In this document: positions 47,764-62,849 of the stretch, piece after piece | How the letters are laid out: each line of letters opens with the position of its first letter | Numbering within the stretch: position 1 is the first letter of the stretch | Origin: CAIKLP01 sp965279595 | Lineage (GTDB): Bacteria > Bacteroidota > Bacteroidia > Sphingobacteriales > Sphingobacteriaceae | Assembly: GCA_965279595.1 (NCBI GenBank) | Contig: CBDIIF010000009.1 | Coordinates: 4,703-68,702, forward strand | Direction: 5' to 3' | Length of the DNA: 64,000 nucleotides | Translations under genes and position numbers: made by a program | Notes under the pieces: generated by a model | Told to the model about the DNA's origin: nothing | What the model saw: the letters and a program-made list of their open reading frames with translations, nothing else | Database searches by the model: none

Positions 47764-50700
47764 ATGTTTAGACTTCTCCTCATTTTAGTGAAGTAAGACA
47801 TTAATCCTAAATTTAGATATAAAATATCATTAAGTTAATCCTGCTGCTAAAATTATAATCAGTCAAATCACATTTTAGTTTTAGATCATGATTATGCATA
47901 AAACTTTGAATCGACTATTAATTAGTTCCCATAAGAAACCTAAACTAATTTAATAACCATAATAGATCCATCCTTATAAATCACGATTATGATATTAAAA
48001 TCAGAAACTGGATTCCTATACACTTTGAAAGATGAGAAAAAATAATTTAAATATTTGGAACATGTTTAATTAGGAGTCTTTTAACAAATATTCATTCGAT
48101 GTAATTTGTAGGAAATTGAGATTGAATGGTATTCTGATTTCAAAATTAAAAATCAGTATACTTTATCTTTCTCAGATTCTAATTCCTTATAAATAATATT
48201 TAATTAAGATATTTTATGTTATCAATAAATTAGAAATATTGATAAAAATTCATTCATAAAAGAGTGTGAAGGAAATTTTCATGTTCAAATTTAATTACAC
48301 CCTCAGCTATAATAACTTATATCATAATAATTCAATAATAACTATTATTCATTATAATTTTGGGTAAAATAAATCCATAAACACTTGAATTAAATGAATG
48401 TATAAATTTTACAAGAAGATATAGAAAATGAATATTTAATGATGGCCATTCATAACCATAAAGTTGAAATAATCCAAAATGATAATTTGATGTATGTAGA
48501 TTAAAATGATTAGATTGGTTGGGTGTATTATTAGTTAACTTATCATCTTGAATAATGAATTTTAGAATATCAAAGATAGGAATATTAATAAAATGTTAGT
48601 TATGTCTAATCTTTCTCAAAATAAGTTAGATTATTTATTAGTCCAGATAGAAATATTGTTTTTACAGCTGTCTAGTTGCATTTGACAATTCAAAATAATA
48701 AAATTTTATGTGTGCCTGGTTGTTTAAGATGTGATTAATATGGATACTGTTTACAATGTGAAGAGGATTATTTTTAGAATGGAAATTTTTGTGAATGTAA
48801 ATAAATTTTATCATTTATATTTTTACCATCTGAGTGTTATATAAAATTAAACTATTAAATATTATAAAAGGACGAAAACACTATCAATTGGTACACTATC
48901 ATTAATATATAGCCCATAATTTGGTGGATAATAATGCCCTTAGTGTTTAGATAATACAAACAAAGACTTTTAATTTTGCTTGTATATAACAAACATTTAA
49001 CTATATTAGAACTAATTAGAGCTTCAAGATAATTACTATCATTTATTTATTCCATATTATATGGAAGAAAATACTTATTATCCCGAAAATTTAAATTGTT
49101 AAAATTATAAAGAATTTTAATTAAATAATCTAATTTATTTATTAGAATGGAATTATGATTTATATTAAATTGGATTCAATAATCATAATCAGAAAAAATG
49201 TTATAATGGTCATTACCATAAACTCAGATGTAGAAAATTAGTAAAATAATGTAGAATTTAACTACAAATAAATAAATGTAATATATGTTAGAAAAATTAT
49301 ATTTTACTAAATGGAAGATGTTCTAAATGTCCTTATGATTGTTTATATTGCTCAATTAATTAAAAAACTTTAATCTGTTTAAAATGCAAATAAGGATATT
49401 TTTTAAACTTCTAAAGAAAGTGTATAAAATGTAATCTTGATAATTGTGAGCAATGCTATCACTATAACGGATAATTGAATACTCTGGAAAGGAATTTCAA
49501 AACTTAAAAATCAGGGTTCAATTATTTTATAGGATGCTCATATTGTAAGGATAATTATTCTCTAATTTTAGATAAAAGGGAATGCTCATTCATCGAGAAT
49601 AAGTTAAATAAAATATAAGTCACAGAAAAATTTTATTTGTATGACTTAATATTTAAATAATTTCTATAAATTATTATTAGGAAATGTGGAATATAGATTG
49701 ATTAATGTAATTTATGTTAAAATGATTAATGTTTATTATGCAAGCACAACTACTTATTAGATGTTAAAAATAATCAATGCATCTTGAAGTAATATAATTT
49801 TTCCATTTATAATCAAAATTAAATGATCTCAGATTATGATAGTTAGTTTAATCTAGTCACATTTTTATACTTTAATTACAATTACACTGATATAATATAA
49901 TACTAATAATAATACTATTTAAAGGATTGCCAATTCAATAATTATGGAACACTAAATAGAATTGATTCAATTTAATGTTTTAAAGAGTTAAACTACATAA
50001 ATAATAATAATAATTGTGCATTTTACTGTAATACTTGTCTTGATAATATGACTTGCTTGGATTATAAGTACATAATTTAATTTTTTATTACTTTTACGAT
50101 TGTATCAAAGGATAATAATATATATTTAAATAATTCAAATAGCCTTATTTAAAATTTAAAAAGCGTACATTAATTAGAAAACAATTTAAATTAATATATA
50201 ATACTAATAAATTAGATTAATTCTTCATTATTTTTAATTTTCACTCAAATTTTATAATTATAACAATCCTCAATAATTATTTTACTTCAATTCAACTGCA
50301 CAAATTTATTATTTGATGATCATTTAATAATTAATTAGTTTGTTATAATCGAAAATTCAACCTTAAATATATATCAGAGTTTAAAGGTCAAACAAAATAG
50401 CTCCAATGAAGAAGCCACCTTTAAGATTACTAATTCATGGATTAATGGATAAACAAGTTTATCCATTTTGGAATTTAATATTTAGAATAATTTTAGAATT
50501 CAAGTTCATCACACAATAATCTCAAATTTTTCATCCTTGATTTTTAATGGCTAAGCATAATTTATAGAAATTAAAAACTTGACTTTAAAGAACTTGAATC
50601 TAATGAATCCAAAAAAAAGCTACTTTCTCCTAAAATCAAAATATTTAGTTATTGAAAACCTTACAATTAGTAATTGCTTTTTTTCTCATATTAATCTATT

Positions 50701-53700
50701 TGATATATAAAGTAGACATATCAATATGAAGTTTATTTTAATTACCCAATCCACCTTTTTCTATTCATCAATAATTATATTAAACGGGAATTTAAGAGCA
50801 AATGTAATAATGATAATAATTTAAATTTAAAAAGTAACCTTTGATTAATCAAATATTTTAATAGCAGAAGGATAAAATCTGTTCAACATTTAATGGACTG
50901 GTCTATTGATCAGATCATCTGATTTTTTAGACTCTTAACTAATTAAATTAAAAGAATTTTTATACTTACTCTAAGATTAATTTATTTTTACGATAATTAT
51001 GTAACAAAAACAAGTGTTCTTTGGATAAATTCCTATAAAATATTATTACAAAACATAAACATGAATCATAGTATATTTAGAAATGTTGATGTTTCAATTA
51101 TATTTTATGAAGGCTAATAAATTGATATTGAAGACTTTTAGTATAAAGATAATTCTCTTGAATTTGGAGGTTAGTATTCTTACATTTTATAACTTAGGTC
51201 TAACAGTACAAATATTAATGATATGTTAATATCTAATAACAAATTTTAGAGAGACTTTTTATTTAAATCTGCTATATTTTTATTATCTAAATAAATAATA
51301 ATTAAAAACTTCAAACTGTTCGATACCTAGATTGTTAATAATATTATTCAGTTAGATTCAGAAAACATACATATAAATAATTTTTTTTCTCAATAATATT
51401 TCCATAATGGCTGCCGAAACCAAGGTGAAGGTTATAGAAGTTTTAAATTCCTTCTAGATTAAATTTCAAGATATACATGTAAATAAATTACAATCTAATG
51501 ATGAAAATTTTAATCATTACTTATTTTTTATAAAATCAAGAGAAGTAGAATTTTAGAATACCTAAATTTAAAATACCTATTGTGATAATGTTGTCTTATT
51601 CTCAATATCAGATTGTTTAATCATTAATATGACAAATATAATAGGTAAAAACTTATTAGCCTGTTAATTATTAGATATCTAAGCGCATTTGGTTTTTTTA
51701 ACTCATATTTATTTATAATAGGTGTAGTTTATTCTATTTGTATGTTATTATGAGCCTTAAATAAACTAGTATATTTTTTCTCTAGAAAATTTAATTGCTG
51801 TAAATTCATAATTAGAGAAAGGCCTAATTAAAATTTTTCAATAAGAAAATTTTATTACAGGATAAATAATTCTAAAATAAATCAAGGTAAAAGAATTAAA
51901 AGGTTAAATTTTTATCCTCTTTTCAATAGAGCGTGCTCTAATAATATTAGAATATTTTATAGTTTTTTAATCATAATTTAATCAAATACTAACCAACTAT
52001 AGATACTTCTTTAATCGTTTAATTATAAATAACATCAGAATCAAAGACGTAAATTTTATCGATTCATATGTAAACGTATTTTCATCTAGCATTTCTTTTA
52101 GTAGTATTTCTATAAAAATATCAAATTTTTAGGTTGAATATTGTGAAAATTTTTCTGTTTATATCCAATTTACATTTTGTAAAATAATAGATATAATAAT
52201 TAATAATTCTATAATAAGATACATTTTTTTTACTTAGGATGTAGAGTCAGGTATTTTACAATAAATTTTAGCTTAATATATTATTAAATAATAAATTATT
52301 TTTTGCAGAAATTTTTATTTGGCTAATAATATTTAAATTTAACCTTATGAGATAATTTTATATTTTTAATTAAATCCAAACTACCACCACATCGAGGGAT
52401 TATTTGTATTTAATAATACTTTCTAACATGATGGGGTTTTATTAGAATTAGGAGGAAAATTTATCTTATAAATTTTTTTAATAGATAACAAATGCGAATC
52501 TTAATGTGTAGTTTTAGATGAATACAGTACTATTTATTTACGATAATATGTTTATTAATTTCAAGATCTAAACATTAGATATAAAAATAAAAATAATAGT
52601 CAAATTACATAATTAGGGGTCTAAAAAAGAGAAATAGATTAGATAACATTACTAATTAATTCTAAAATACATTTTAAAGATCAGTAATATCACAACATAT
52701 TATATCTACCTTCAGGCTAAAAATTAATAAATTATAGGCTATATGACTTTGCGTAACTAAGATTAGTTGATTATATAAGATCAATCACAGTGATCAAATA
52801 CAAGAATGATGAAATTCAGTTAATCTAGGGGAGTTTTAAAATAAATATATATGAATTTAATAAGATATAATATAAAGTCATTAGGAATTTAAGCTAATAT
52901 AAGAATTTTATTTAATTTAAATAGACAGAACATGAATAAGAACTTAATAATTTTGAGATTATTTACAATCCTTATGAATAAAATATACTTATGATTGAAA
53001 TACAAAAAGATGATGATCCTTCAATAAAAATTCAAATATATGCTAAAACCCAAATATGTTAGATGGGGGAGATATTAATACAAAATAGGTGTTTAGTGTG
53101 CAATCCTGAGCTTTAAATTTACTCAACAAAGTAAAAATCTAATTTTTGCTCAATTGTTGATTAGGAAATAATATCTGACCATACATAAGGATCAATTAAA
53201 CTAAGGTAAGGCTATTGGAGGCCTTTTGTGTACAGTTCAATAATTTAATAATGTGAATCAAACTCTAATTGTTAAGGAGGTTGGAGGACAGGAGATGAAT
53301 CATGTAGTATTGGCTACATCGGGGGAAATTGCAATGCTTGTGATGCCTTTAACACTAGAGGAGATGGACATTTTTAATTTGAGCAACAAAAATGCAAATT
53401 GTGTCAATAATTTAATTATTACTAATTTGTGTTTAAGCTGCTACTAATTTTAATGATGTAATTATTGTATATATGAAATTAGCTACTTCAGTAGATTGAT
53501 CATTCAAATGAATTCCAATATTTTAAATTACAGAAAGATTCTGTTGCATAGACTGGTTAATTTTAGACACTACTTTATTTTGGCTAAATTCATTTCAGGT
53601 ATAATTAAAACTAATCCAAGATCGCTCATCAATGGTTTTAAACATTTTAATTAGAAACTTCGCACTTCTTAATTTAATTGTAAAAGATGTAATTGATTTA

Positions 53701-54781
53701 CCTGAAATCTTAACAATTTTACCAATCCTGTCATATTAGAAAATAATACTTCTACATGTTTAAAAACAAATAGTAACCATTAGAATTGGGTGATTGCCTC
53801 AAAGATTATTGTTGCTATTTTGACTTTCAACCTTTACATATCTTTTGTGTTTGTTCGGAATCAAAAGTAAATGAAAAACTTCTTTTTATTCCCTTTAATT
53901 TCGTTATTTTTAGTTCAAGGACCAACCATAACAGTTTTGTATTAATATATTTTAACAATAGATCCATTCAATAGACAATTTATGTCACTTACTCAAATGT
54001 AAGGTATACTTATTTTGATTATGCTCTAAGATATTTCAGCCAAGGCCATCAAAGAAATTTAAAGCAATTCATATTACCCTTACTTGTAGTATTTCTCATT
54101 ATATTGCCATTTATGATATGTTTTATGATTAAAAGGCAAGCTAGACAGATATTTAGAGGGAAAATATCAATATTAGTTGGTAACTTCATTTTACCTTACA
54201 GATATTATTACTAAGAAATAATTAATTATTTCAGAAATATTGCTTTGCTTTTATTGCTAGTATTCAACAAAAAATTGGTAACAGAATCAAATAAAGCACA
54301 TATATTTATCATAATTATTTATCTTATTAATTAAATTTAGACATATAAAATTAGGCTAATGACTAAATATGAAAGAAAATAGAGCATTATGTTAACAGTT
54401 GTTTTTTATTTTGCATATCTTCTATCACTTTTAGATCAAGCTGGGAATTTACCTATTTTATTTATCATATCATTTTATATTATGATTTCAATAAAATCAT
54501 ATGTTTATTTTATATTCAAAGATAATAAGCTATAGATTTATGAATTTCTATAAAATAAGAATAAGCTTATATATTATTTAAAAATGAAAAATTATGATTA
54601 ATGTTTGAAGAACTGGAAAAATATTAAATTAAATCATAAATATTTAGTTTAATAGAAATTTAGGGCTTATTAGGATTAAAGTAATTATAATTCACAAGTA
54701 ATCCTAAAAACTTAACATACCTGCGAGATAAATAATTCAATAAGATAAAGCATTTAGGAAATTGAAATGAATGAATTATGA
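47764..54781 (+). pseudogene. locus B: Cys-rich / beta-helix / multi-pass membrane protein, degenerate
   Basis: ATG 47764 (MFRLLLILVKQD) opens an N-terminal jelly-roll-like region. GFR-type cysteine repeats follow ('ILCVPGCLRCDQYGYCLQC', 'CSKCPYDCLYC'), then a long Ile/Asn/Leu beta-helix-like region. Next comes 'LRQGYWRPFVYSS', 'GGWRTGDESCSIGYIGGNC', then hydrophobic segments and a tail ending at TGA 54779. A 22-nt intron at 48891-48912 matches A and C. Lesions: TGA at 48556-48558, where locus C has GGA (Gly); a frame change before TGA 51062-51064; another near 51440-51480; and one near 53725 in the membrane domain. A 20-nt intron near 53984-54003 probably exists. It is the tandem relative of locus C (about 380 bp apart). 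I call it a pseudogene; its function as an intact protein would be a cell-surface receptor or adhesin-like molecule, by inference only. Confidence 0.7.
48891..48912 (+). other. conserved intron of locus B (22 nt)
   Basis: It begins GTACAC and ends ATATAG. It splits a TG|C cysteine codon, giving 'INC-PQFGGQQCPQC', the same position as the introns at 20737 and 56365. Confidence 0.85.
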
Positions 54782-55159
54782 TTATAAAAATATTATTGTT
54801 CTTAAAATTGATATTATCCAAAAAGCATTCTCTATTTATTCCAATTGTTTGAATTATTCGTGGAATTAAAATATTAATATTCATTATATCAAAATATTCC
54901 ATTTTATTTTTCTATAAATAGATAAATCTACAACAGGGATCAGATAATATATAACAAATCTTAACCTATATAAAAATTGACAACAAAAAGAAGTGGATTA
55001 TCTAATAAAAAGTAAAATTATAATTTCTCTTTTTTTGAGAATTCTACTTCAACATAAATAATTAGGGCATTCAATAAAATCAGCAAATACCTGATAATCA
55101 GAAAATAGTATTTAATAGAAAGCTCTATTAAGTATCAAAAATTATACTTTTATAACTAA
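54782..55159. other. spacer between loci B and C
   Basis: It is AT-rich with no recognisable gene. The minus-strand open stretch at 54660-54902 is antisense to the locus B tail and is not supported. Confidence 0.5.
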
Positions 55160-58100
55160 ATGTTCAAGCTCTTAACTCATCAGAATCATAAAGGAATTTA
55201 AAAAAAATAATAATAATTTTTTAATGGTTTAATTTTACTTAATGTACCTTAAATTATTAGCCCTGATTTGGAAGTATATATATATTTACTACCAAAAAGT
55301 GCTCGCTTAACAGCTGGAATGTCCTGTTGTTTGTAAACCAATAGTTTAAGTTCAGAATAAGAATTAAATGAAGGAGAAATTTTTTATTTTGATTTTGTAA
55401 TCAACGAACTTCCAAATGCTACTAATACAAATTTGATAGTTATTGAGAGGGAATCATAATTAAGGCTGATGATAATAAAATAAAATTAACAATTCATGTT
55501 CTCGATGAAGATTGATAATCGATCTATGATAGAAATTCATCAGGTCTAATTAGGTGTCTTTTAACAGCTATTTATAAAATATGATAAGGAATATATGATA
55601 ATAGAATGGTATTCAGATTTCTAGATCATTTATAAATAAAATTTAGGATCCTCTATATAAAACACAAAAATAATTAAGAAGTAAAATTTTTTATGTTAGC
55701 AATAAATATAAAAGGAGTATTAGGAATAATTTATTACAAGTTGTAAAGATGCTTCTAATATTAAAGTGTAAATGCATCCACAATTAAAATATTTACATTC
55801 AGAAACCTTCAATAATAATTTCTATAAAATTTCATTTTGGATTAAATAATTAGTATAAGATGATTAATTTATGAATATTCAAATAATTGATGAAATAAAT
55901 GGAAAATGTATAATGATAGTTATTGAATGGTTGTACTGCGCTTTTTTATATGATAATATTATAATAATGAAAGATACTTGGAAGATAAGTGGATGGAGTT
56001 TTTTTTAATTTTCATACTAACAAAAGCATGGAGTCTTTAAATACTAGAGGGATGATTATGAAAAAGAAATATTGTTACCTTAAAACTTTTAATATTAAGT
56101 GAGATTATATGTTAGACCACATAAAAACATTATATTTACAGAGGCATTAATATAGATATCATCATAATCAAATTGGATTCTATGTGTTCCTGGTTGCCTC
56201 AAATGTGATACTGCTGGATAATGTTAAGAATGTGATATTAGTTATTAACACGAAGGAAATTTTTGTGAATGTTAAGAGGATTTCAGATTTCTTTTTTCAC
56301 CCTCAGAATGTTATATAAAACTAGACTATAAAATTCTTGAAAATAATAAATCTAGAAATAATTGGTAAAATTGATCAATAAATTTAGTCCTACCTTTGGT
56401 GGTTAGAAATGTCCTTAGTGTGAAGGTGACAGTGTAGACACTTTTTCATATTGTTTGTTTGCTACTGATATTAATTTATATTAGGAATCTTTACAGCTTG
56501 ATTATAATTACTATCATTTACTAATTTAATATTAATTTATAGATCATAAGTATTAAATTGACAATCTTGATGATAGTTTTTAATTGGAATATCCAAATAT
56601 TATTTATTATAAATAAGATAAAAAAGATTTTTACTTAATAGGATATACGAATAATAAAAATAGAATATGTTATAAGAACTATTATTACAATTATGTTTGT
56701 AAAAAAATGATTCAATTTTGTTAGAATTAATTTTAGAATTAAGTGTGTAAATAATGTCGATAAAAACATTTTTTAATAAATGGCAAATGCAAGAAATGCC
56801 CAGACAAATGTGAATTTTGTAAAATTTTAAACAACTAGATGTTGTGCATTAAATGTGAAAAGAACTATTTCCTAAACTTTTAAAGAAAATGTATTTTATG
56901 TGAATTAGAGTATTGTGAAATGTGCTATTACTCTAATGGATAGCAAAATACTTTAGAAAGAAACTTTGCTGTTTAATAAAAAAGCTTCAAATTTGATATA
57001 GGATGCTCATATTGCCAGCAGAATAGTTTTTTACACATGGAATAGAGGAAGTGTATATAAAAAGAAGATTAAAATTTTATTATCATTAATTCCAAGAGCT
57101 TCAACCATAATATCTTCAATACATTAAAATGTAAAGAAGAGATTTTTCAATGTTAGTTTTGTTAGAACGGCTAATGCTTGTAATGTAATGAGAATTATAT
57201 CTTAGAAGCAATGAGTGGTTTTTGTTATTTAAATTAAAATAATTTAAAACTGTCAAATTTCAATTTAAATCTCTAAGATTATGAAATGGTGTTTAATCTT
57301 GTTACATTTTTATATTTTAATTATTCCTATATCGATATAATCTAATTATAATAGTAATACTATTTGATTGATTGTTAGTTTAATAACTTTACAGACATAT
57401 AAAACATATTAAATATTTAATGTGATAGATAAATTTTATATTTAACCAATAAAAAGTAAGAATGTCCTGTATATTGCTTATTATGCTTGAATAACAATAC
57501 ATGTTTAAATTATAAATACATGATTGAATTCAATATCAATCTTAAGGGCCAATACATAAAGAATAATTTTGAGTTAGAAATAATGAACAGTTTTATTAAT
57601 AATGTTTAACTAATCTATTAATTAGAATTAAATCTTAACACATTAAATATTGAAATTAATTAAGTGACTCCAGATTATTTTATATAACCTGCTAATATTC
57701 CATTTCATCCAGCAGGCTAGAATATTATTTTACATTTTCCAAATGCTTTTATATTAGATAATGAAAATCTATACTTTGAAGAACCAATTTCAATCATAGA
57801 TTCTGTATTCAATGTTTTTAAAAATCTTACCATAGAATTTATTACTTAATAAAGTGGTAAATTCATTCTAAAAAATCTAATTTTTCAAGGATAAAACAAC
57901 TAATCAAGTTTACACATTAAGGTTGTAAATGGTTTATTTATTATTTAAAACGTTACCATTTAGAATTTTTCACTTTTATTCATAGTTATCTAATCTGACG
58001 AATTACAAATAGAAAACTTAAATTTAAAAAATTTAACTATTACCGAATAAAATTTAGATTTAATCGTGTTTTTAATATATTCAAAATACATAAGCATTTC

Positions 58101-61100
58101 AGGTTTAAAAATTTATAAATGTAGCTTTGAAAATATCTGTCTGTTTAATATAAAATACCACATTAATAAAATAGAAAATGTTTATATTTATAAAGTATAA
58201 CTAAATGGATCTAATTTAATATATTTATTATTTAATTAAAAAGAAATTTTTATCATAGAGCGTATATGCTTTAGATAAATAGTTAGCTATAACTCCAAAA
58301 TAATTTTACTTGAGAACTTTAATAGTCACCAATCATTTTCAACGTTTACATCACTGTTCATCATATAATAATCAAAATTTATAGATTCGACTATTATTGT
58401 TACTTATTTGTAATCCTAAGATATTTTAAACATGAATTTGAGTAGGGTTATCATAAAGAACAATTAATTCAAAAACTCAGTATTTGTTTATTACATTTCA
58501 GAGTAAATATATTTATTTGATATCCATATCACAGATAATTATTTTATATAAAAAGAATGCTTCATAAACTTGAGGGCATTTTTCGCTATTCATTTCAGTT
58601 TATTTTCATTCAAATAGAATCAAAATTAATAAGGTCAAATAATTTCACTTCAATCATTATAATTAATTTTTATGAATGGAATTATTTTCAAGAACTTATC
58701 ATTTCTTGAAAGCTAGAATTAATTAGAGGCATATCATATACTAAACGTAGTTTCATTTGGATAAGCTTAATTAATTAATCTTTACTTTTAGGATATAAGT
58801 ACATCATTTAGTGTGATCGATATACTGATTCATTCGGGATTATTGGATAATATATTAATAATTAATGTAGAAATTCTCGAAAATTCATTATGTATTATTT
58901 CTATAATTAATTCATAAATGGACAACGATTAAATCATATTAAAAAATTTGATTTTAGAAAATGCCTCATTAAAATTTCCTAAAGAAAAAGGTTTGAATTC
59001 CAAGATTTCATTTATTTAAATAAGTTTCATATTCATTAAAATAAGTGAGTTATATTTTTCAAATATTCATATTGAATAATTTAATGTGATTAGAATAATG
59101 AATTCTTAGAAATTGTAAGTTAAAAATTTAAAAGGTGACAATTCAACTATAGCATGTTTAATCTATAGTTATGCCTTCACTAATGTATTAAATCAAATTG
59201 ATTTGCATTCGATTACTGCCTCGTAAACTTTACTTTATTTTGACTCATAACATTATTTACTGAAATTAGAAATATCTAACTTTTAATTATTTCAATTCGA
59301 ATCAATAAATGACATTTTTTATATTAAGTTCTCATACAATATAGGATTTAAATCTATCTCATTTAATAATATTGCTATCAATAGAGTTATTTCAAAAACT
59401 TTCCTAGAAATTGATACTCGATATAGCATCATATAAATTGCAAACATAGACATTACACAATCAAAGTTAAAATAAATTCTTACTAGCATAGGATATTCAA
59501 ATTAATTTTTAATTCAATTTTTTAAAGTTGATAATGTGTAATGTGAATTTGAAGATTAATTCAGTTTTATGCTATCTAGCAATATAATCATAATAAATTA
59601 ACTACTATTTGCAAGAGCAATCAATTTAAGTTTTTTCATTGCATCTGACTGATTTTACATCAATAATGTTATGTTTTAAGAATCTACAATTTTATTTATA
59701 AAAATCTAAAGTTAACCATCAAATAATATTTATAAATAAGCATTAATTAATAATATGTGCATTTTAAATAATAATTATATCAAAACTAATCTAAGAGGAA
59801 TGATATTTTTTCACTTCAAAAGTCATTTTACATTAATTTATAATCTTAAAATTTATAATAATATCATGACAGAGGATAGCATCATATTATCCGTTCAAGG
59901 AGAGATTAAGTTGGAACTGTCTTTAAATAACAACAAATGTGGATAATACTGTATTCAAGTAGACCAAGGTAGTAGAATACTATTCAAAGACATCAAGATT
60001 TTTTAAAATGAGGTGATATCTCTTTTAAAAGTTGATTAATCTAGTAGTGTTATTAATTTTACTAATTAGTCATCCCAAAAAAATCAGTTAGCTTTATAAA
60101 TAAATTAAAAATAATTATTGTATGAAATTGAATAGAAATAATTATTATATTTACCATCAGGATAAAAACTAATTAAATATCAAATATTTGACTACATAAA
60201 TATTAATCTAAAGTAATAAATATACTAAATCTCGATTGTAAATCATAATGATTCCAATAGTGGCTTAATTTTTGGGCTATTCACAATTAAGGTCTATGAG
60301 TATGATTAGATTAATAGCAAAATTATAAGAAATCTAAGTCAATTTTAAAATTTTGAAATATTTGAACAATCAATTAACCATAATGGCCTGAATGATTTTT
60401 AGATAATTTTTAATCCTTATCAAGTAAACATCTTAATGATAGAAATACAATAAATAAGTAAAATTACAGAAAAACTAATAGTATTTGGTAAAACCCAATT
60501 ATGTCAAATGGGTGAAATTTTTAGATAAAACTAATGTTTAATTTGTAAACCAGATCTTTTTATTTATTCATTGAAACAAAAGTCAAATTTCTGTACTGTA
60601 GTTGATGAATTAATAATTTCTGAAAATTTATCAGGTGCAATTAAGTTACGATAAGGATACTGGAGGCCTTTTATTTATAGCTCATCAATTGAATAGTGTG
60701 ATTCTAATATAGACAAATGTAATGGTGGTTGGCATACTGGGGATATTTCATGTAAAATAGGATATATTGGGGCTATTTGTAATGCATGCGATATCTATAA
60801 TACAAGAGGAGATGGTTATTATTAACTAGAGTAAAATGAGTGTAAATAATGTGGAGAATTCAAATATTTTTATTCGTTATTAAAATTTGTTTTAATTATA
60901 TCTATGTAAATTTTATTGTTTATTAGATTATGTCTACGATTAATAATATCCTTGAATTCAAATATATAAAATTATAAGAAATTAATTTTATAAAGACTGG
61001 TCAATTATAGGCATTTCTATATTTTGGCAAAATACATAACAGGTTTTCTATTTATTTATAATTTTAGACATTCCATCAATAATTTTTACAATATTAATTG

Positions 61101-62240
61101 GAAACTTGGCTATATTAAAATTTATTATCTAAGACTCGATAGAATTACCAGATATTTTAACAATATTCACTAATCCAATTATTATAGAGTAAAATTCCTT
61201 TATGTGCATCTAATCGTTTCTAAATCTAGATTATAGCTATTGGTTATACTATTTCAAATTGATAGTACCTATTCTTACTTATAACATTTTTGTCATATTA
61301 ATGGCTATATTACTAAGAAGTTAAAACAAAATAAAAACTTATTTCCTTTTTCCAATGATTTCACTGTTTTTATCTTAAGGACCAACTTTACTTGTTTTGT
61401 AATCATTTTTCATAATTTATTAGATTCCTGTAATAAACACTATATACAACTTATTCTAACGTCAAATATGCATATTTTGATTATAGTCTCAGATATTATA
61501 GTCCTGTTCATTAGCACAACCTTAAATATATAATACTACCAATAATTATCTTTTTAAATATTATCTTACCTTTGATGTTCATGATCCTAATCAAAAGGCA
61601 AGTTAGAAATATTTATAAAGATAGATTCATTTAATTAGGTAACTTTATAATGCCATTCAATTCGAATTACTAAGAATTGTTAAATTATTATAAAAATTCC
61701 TTAATTTTATTATTGCTTTCATTAAATGATAAATAGCTGACTTATTCTAATAAAACTATTATAATTACGTTAATAATGAACATTAGTTTTAGAAACAACA
61801 TTTATAGGATCAAGCTTCTATCATATATAGCATATTAATAAGGAATCAATTTAGTTTGCATTTTATATTTCACTTATTTTTTTAAATAAATTATCTTTAT
61901 ACCTCAAATCAATATACTAATCATATTTACATCCTTATTTATTATATAGTAGATAAAGTATTACATTTAAATACTTTATAATTAGAATAAGTTGCTCATC
62001 TATGAATAATTAAAAAACAATCATTTTATAATTAAATTTTTAGGGCTTAAGAATTATAAATAATCTTTGTAATTTTGGAAGCTTATCAAATCCAATTATA
62101 AAGTAATAATTCAATAAAGAATTAAAATTCTACATCAAGAAATAAGCTTGAATGAAATAATTTTACAAACTGTAAAAACATAAATGACAAATAATACATT
62201 AAGGACCGATGCGATTGAAATAGAAATGGCTTAATTATGA
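55160..62240 (+). CDS. locus C: Cys-rich / beta-helix / multi-pass membrane protein, one in-frame TGA
   Basis: From ATG 55160 (MFKLLTHQNHKGI) through a 23-nt intron at 56365-56387 the frame is open for over 4 kb. It has an N-terminal jelly-roll-like region ('IEWYSDFQ', 'ISFWIKQ') and CxxC repeats ('CVPGCLKCDTAGQCQEC', 'CKKCPDKCEFC'). A long beta-helix-like region follows, then 'LRQGYWRPFIYSSS', 'CNGGWHTGDISCKIGYIGAIC', then hydrophobic segments and a charged tail ending 'EIEMAQL' at TGA 62238. An in-frame TGA lies at 59650-59652 ('IASD-stop-FYINNV'). Exon joins in the membrane domain are unclear: a 25-nt intron near 61032-61056 is likely, and a frame change near 61455 has no obvious intron. 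It is the best-preserved of the three paralogues but probably not intact. Membrane location is inferred from the hydrophobic segments. Confidence 0.7.
56365..56387 (+). other. conserved intron of locus C (23 nt)
   Basis: It begins GTAAAA and ends AATTTAG. Splicing gives 'RNNC-PTFGGQKCPQC', with the same phase and position as in A and B. Unspliced RNA reads TGA three codons in. Confidence 0.9.
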
Positions 62241-62849
62241 TATATATAAACATAAAATTAATATTTAAATAGAATTATTTTCGTAATTATTTTAATTCTC
62301 TTATTAATTATTGCACTATTACACCATTTCATTTTTTATTTTCATTTTATATGCTATTCAAATTCCAAGGAAAGGTAAAATTCTATCTAATATTTGATAT
62401 CTTCAGCAATCCCAGCAAAAGTAACAATAAATTCCCATATAAATTTTTTTCATATTCAAGTTGATTGTCAATAAGAAATATTTTACTTTCAGTAATAGCC
62501 AATAATTTATTGGGAAAATCTAGTGTGGCATTGGATATAAATGATTTAGAATATATTTCATTTAATTTTAAAAAGGTTTTTAAGGAACGTCATTAAGGTA
62601 ATCATGAGGCTCATCAAAATTGAAAATATATAATTCCAATACAATTTAGAATAATTGTTGAGTTGAAAAATATTGTATTGCACAATTATATAATAAAAAA
62701 ATGAATTATTCACAAAATAAATAGATGATACCTATACTATGAGGTCAGATTGGATGATCCTTAGTCTCTTTATTCATCTATCTATTCCAAAGTGACATTT
62801 TTAACTAAATAAAATTATTTTTATATAATAATATGTTCAATATAACTAA
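62241..62849. other. convergent intergenic region, locus C / antigen 4
   Basis: The two genes end towards each other here. It is AT-rich with no coding signal on either strand; 3' ends of both transcripts must lie within it. Confidence 0.5.
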
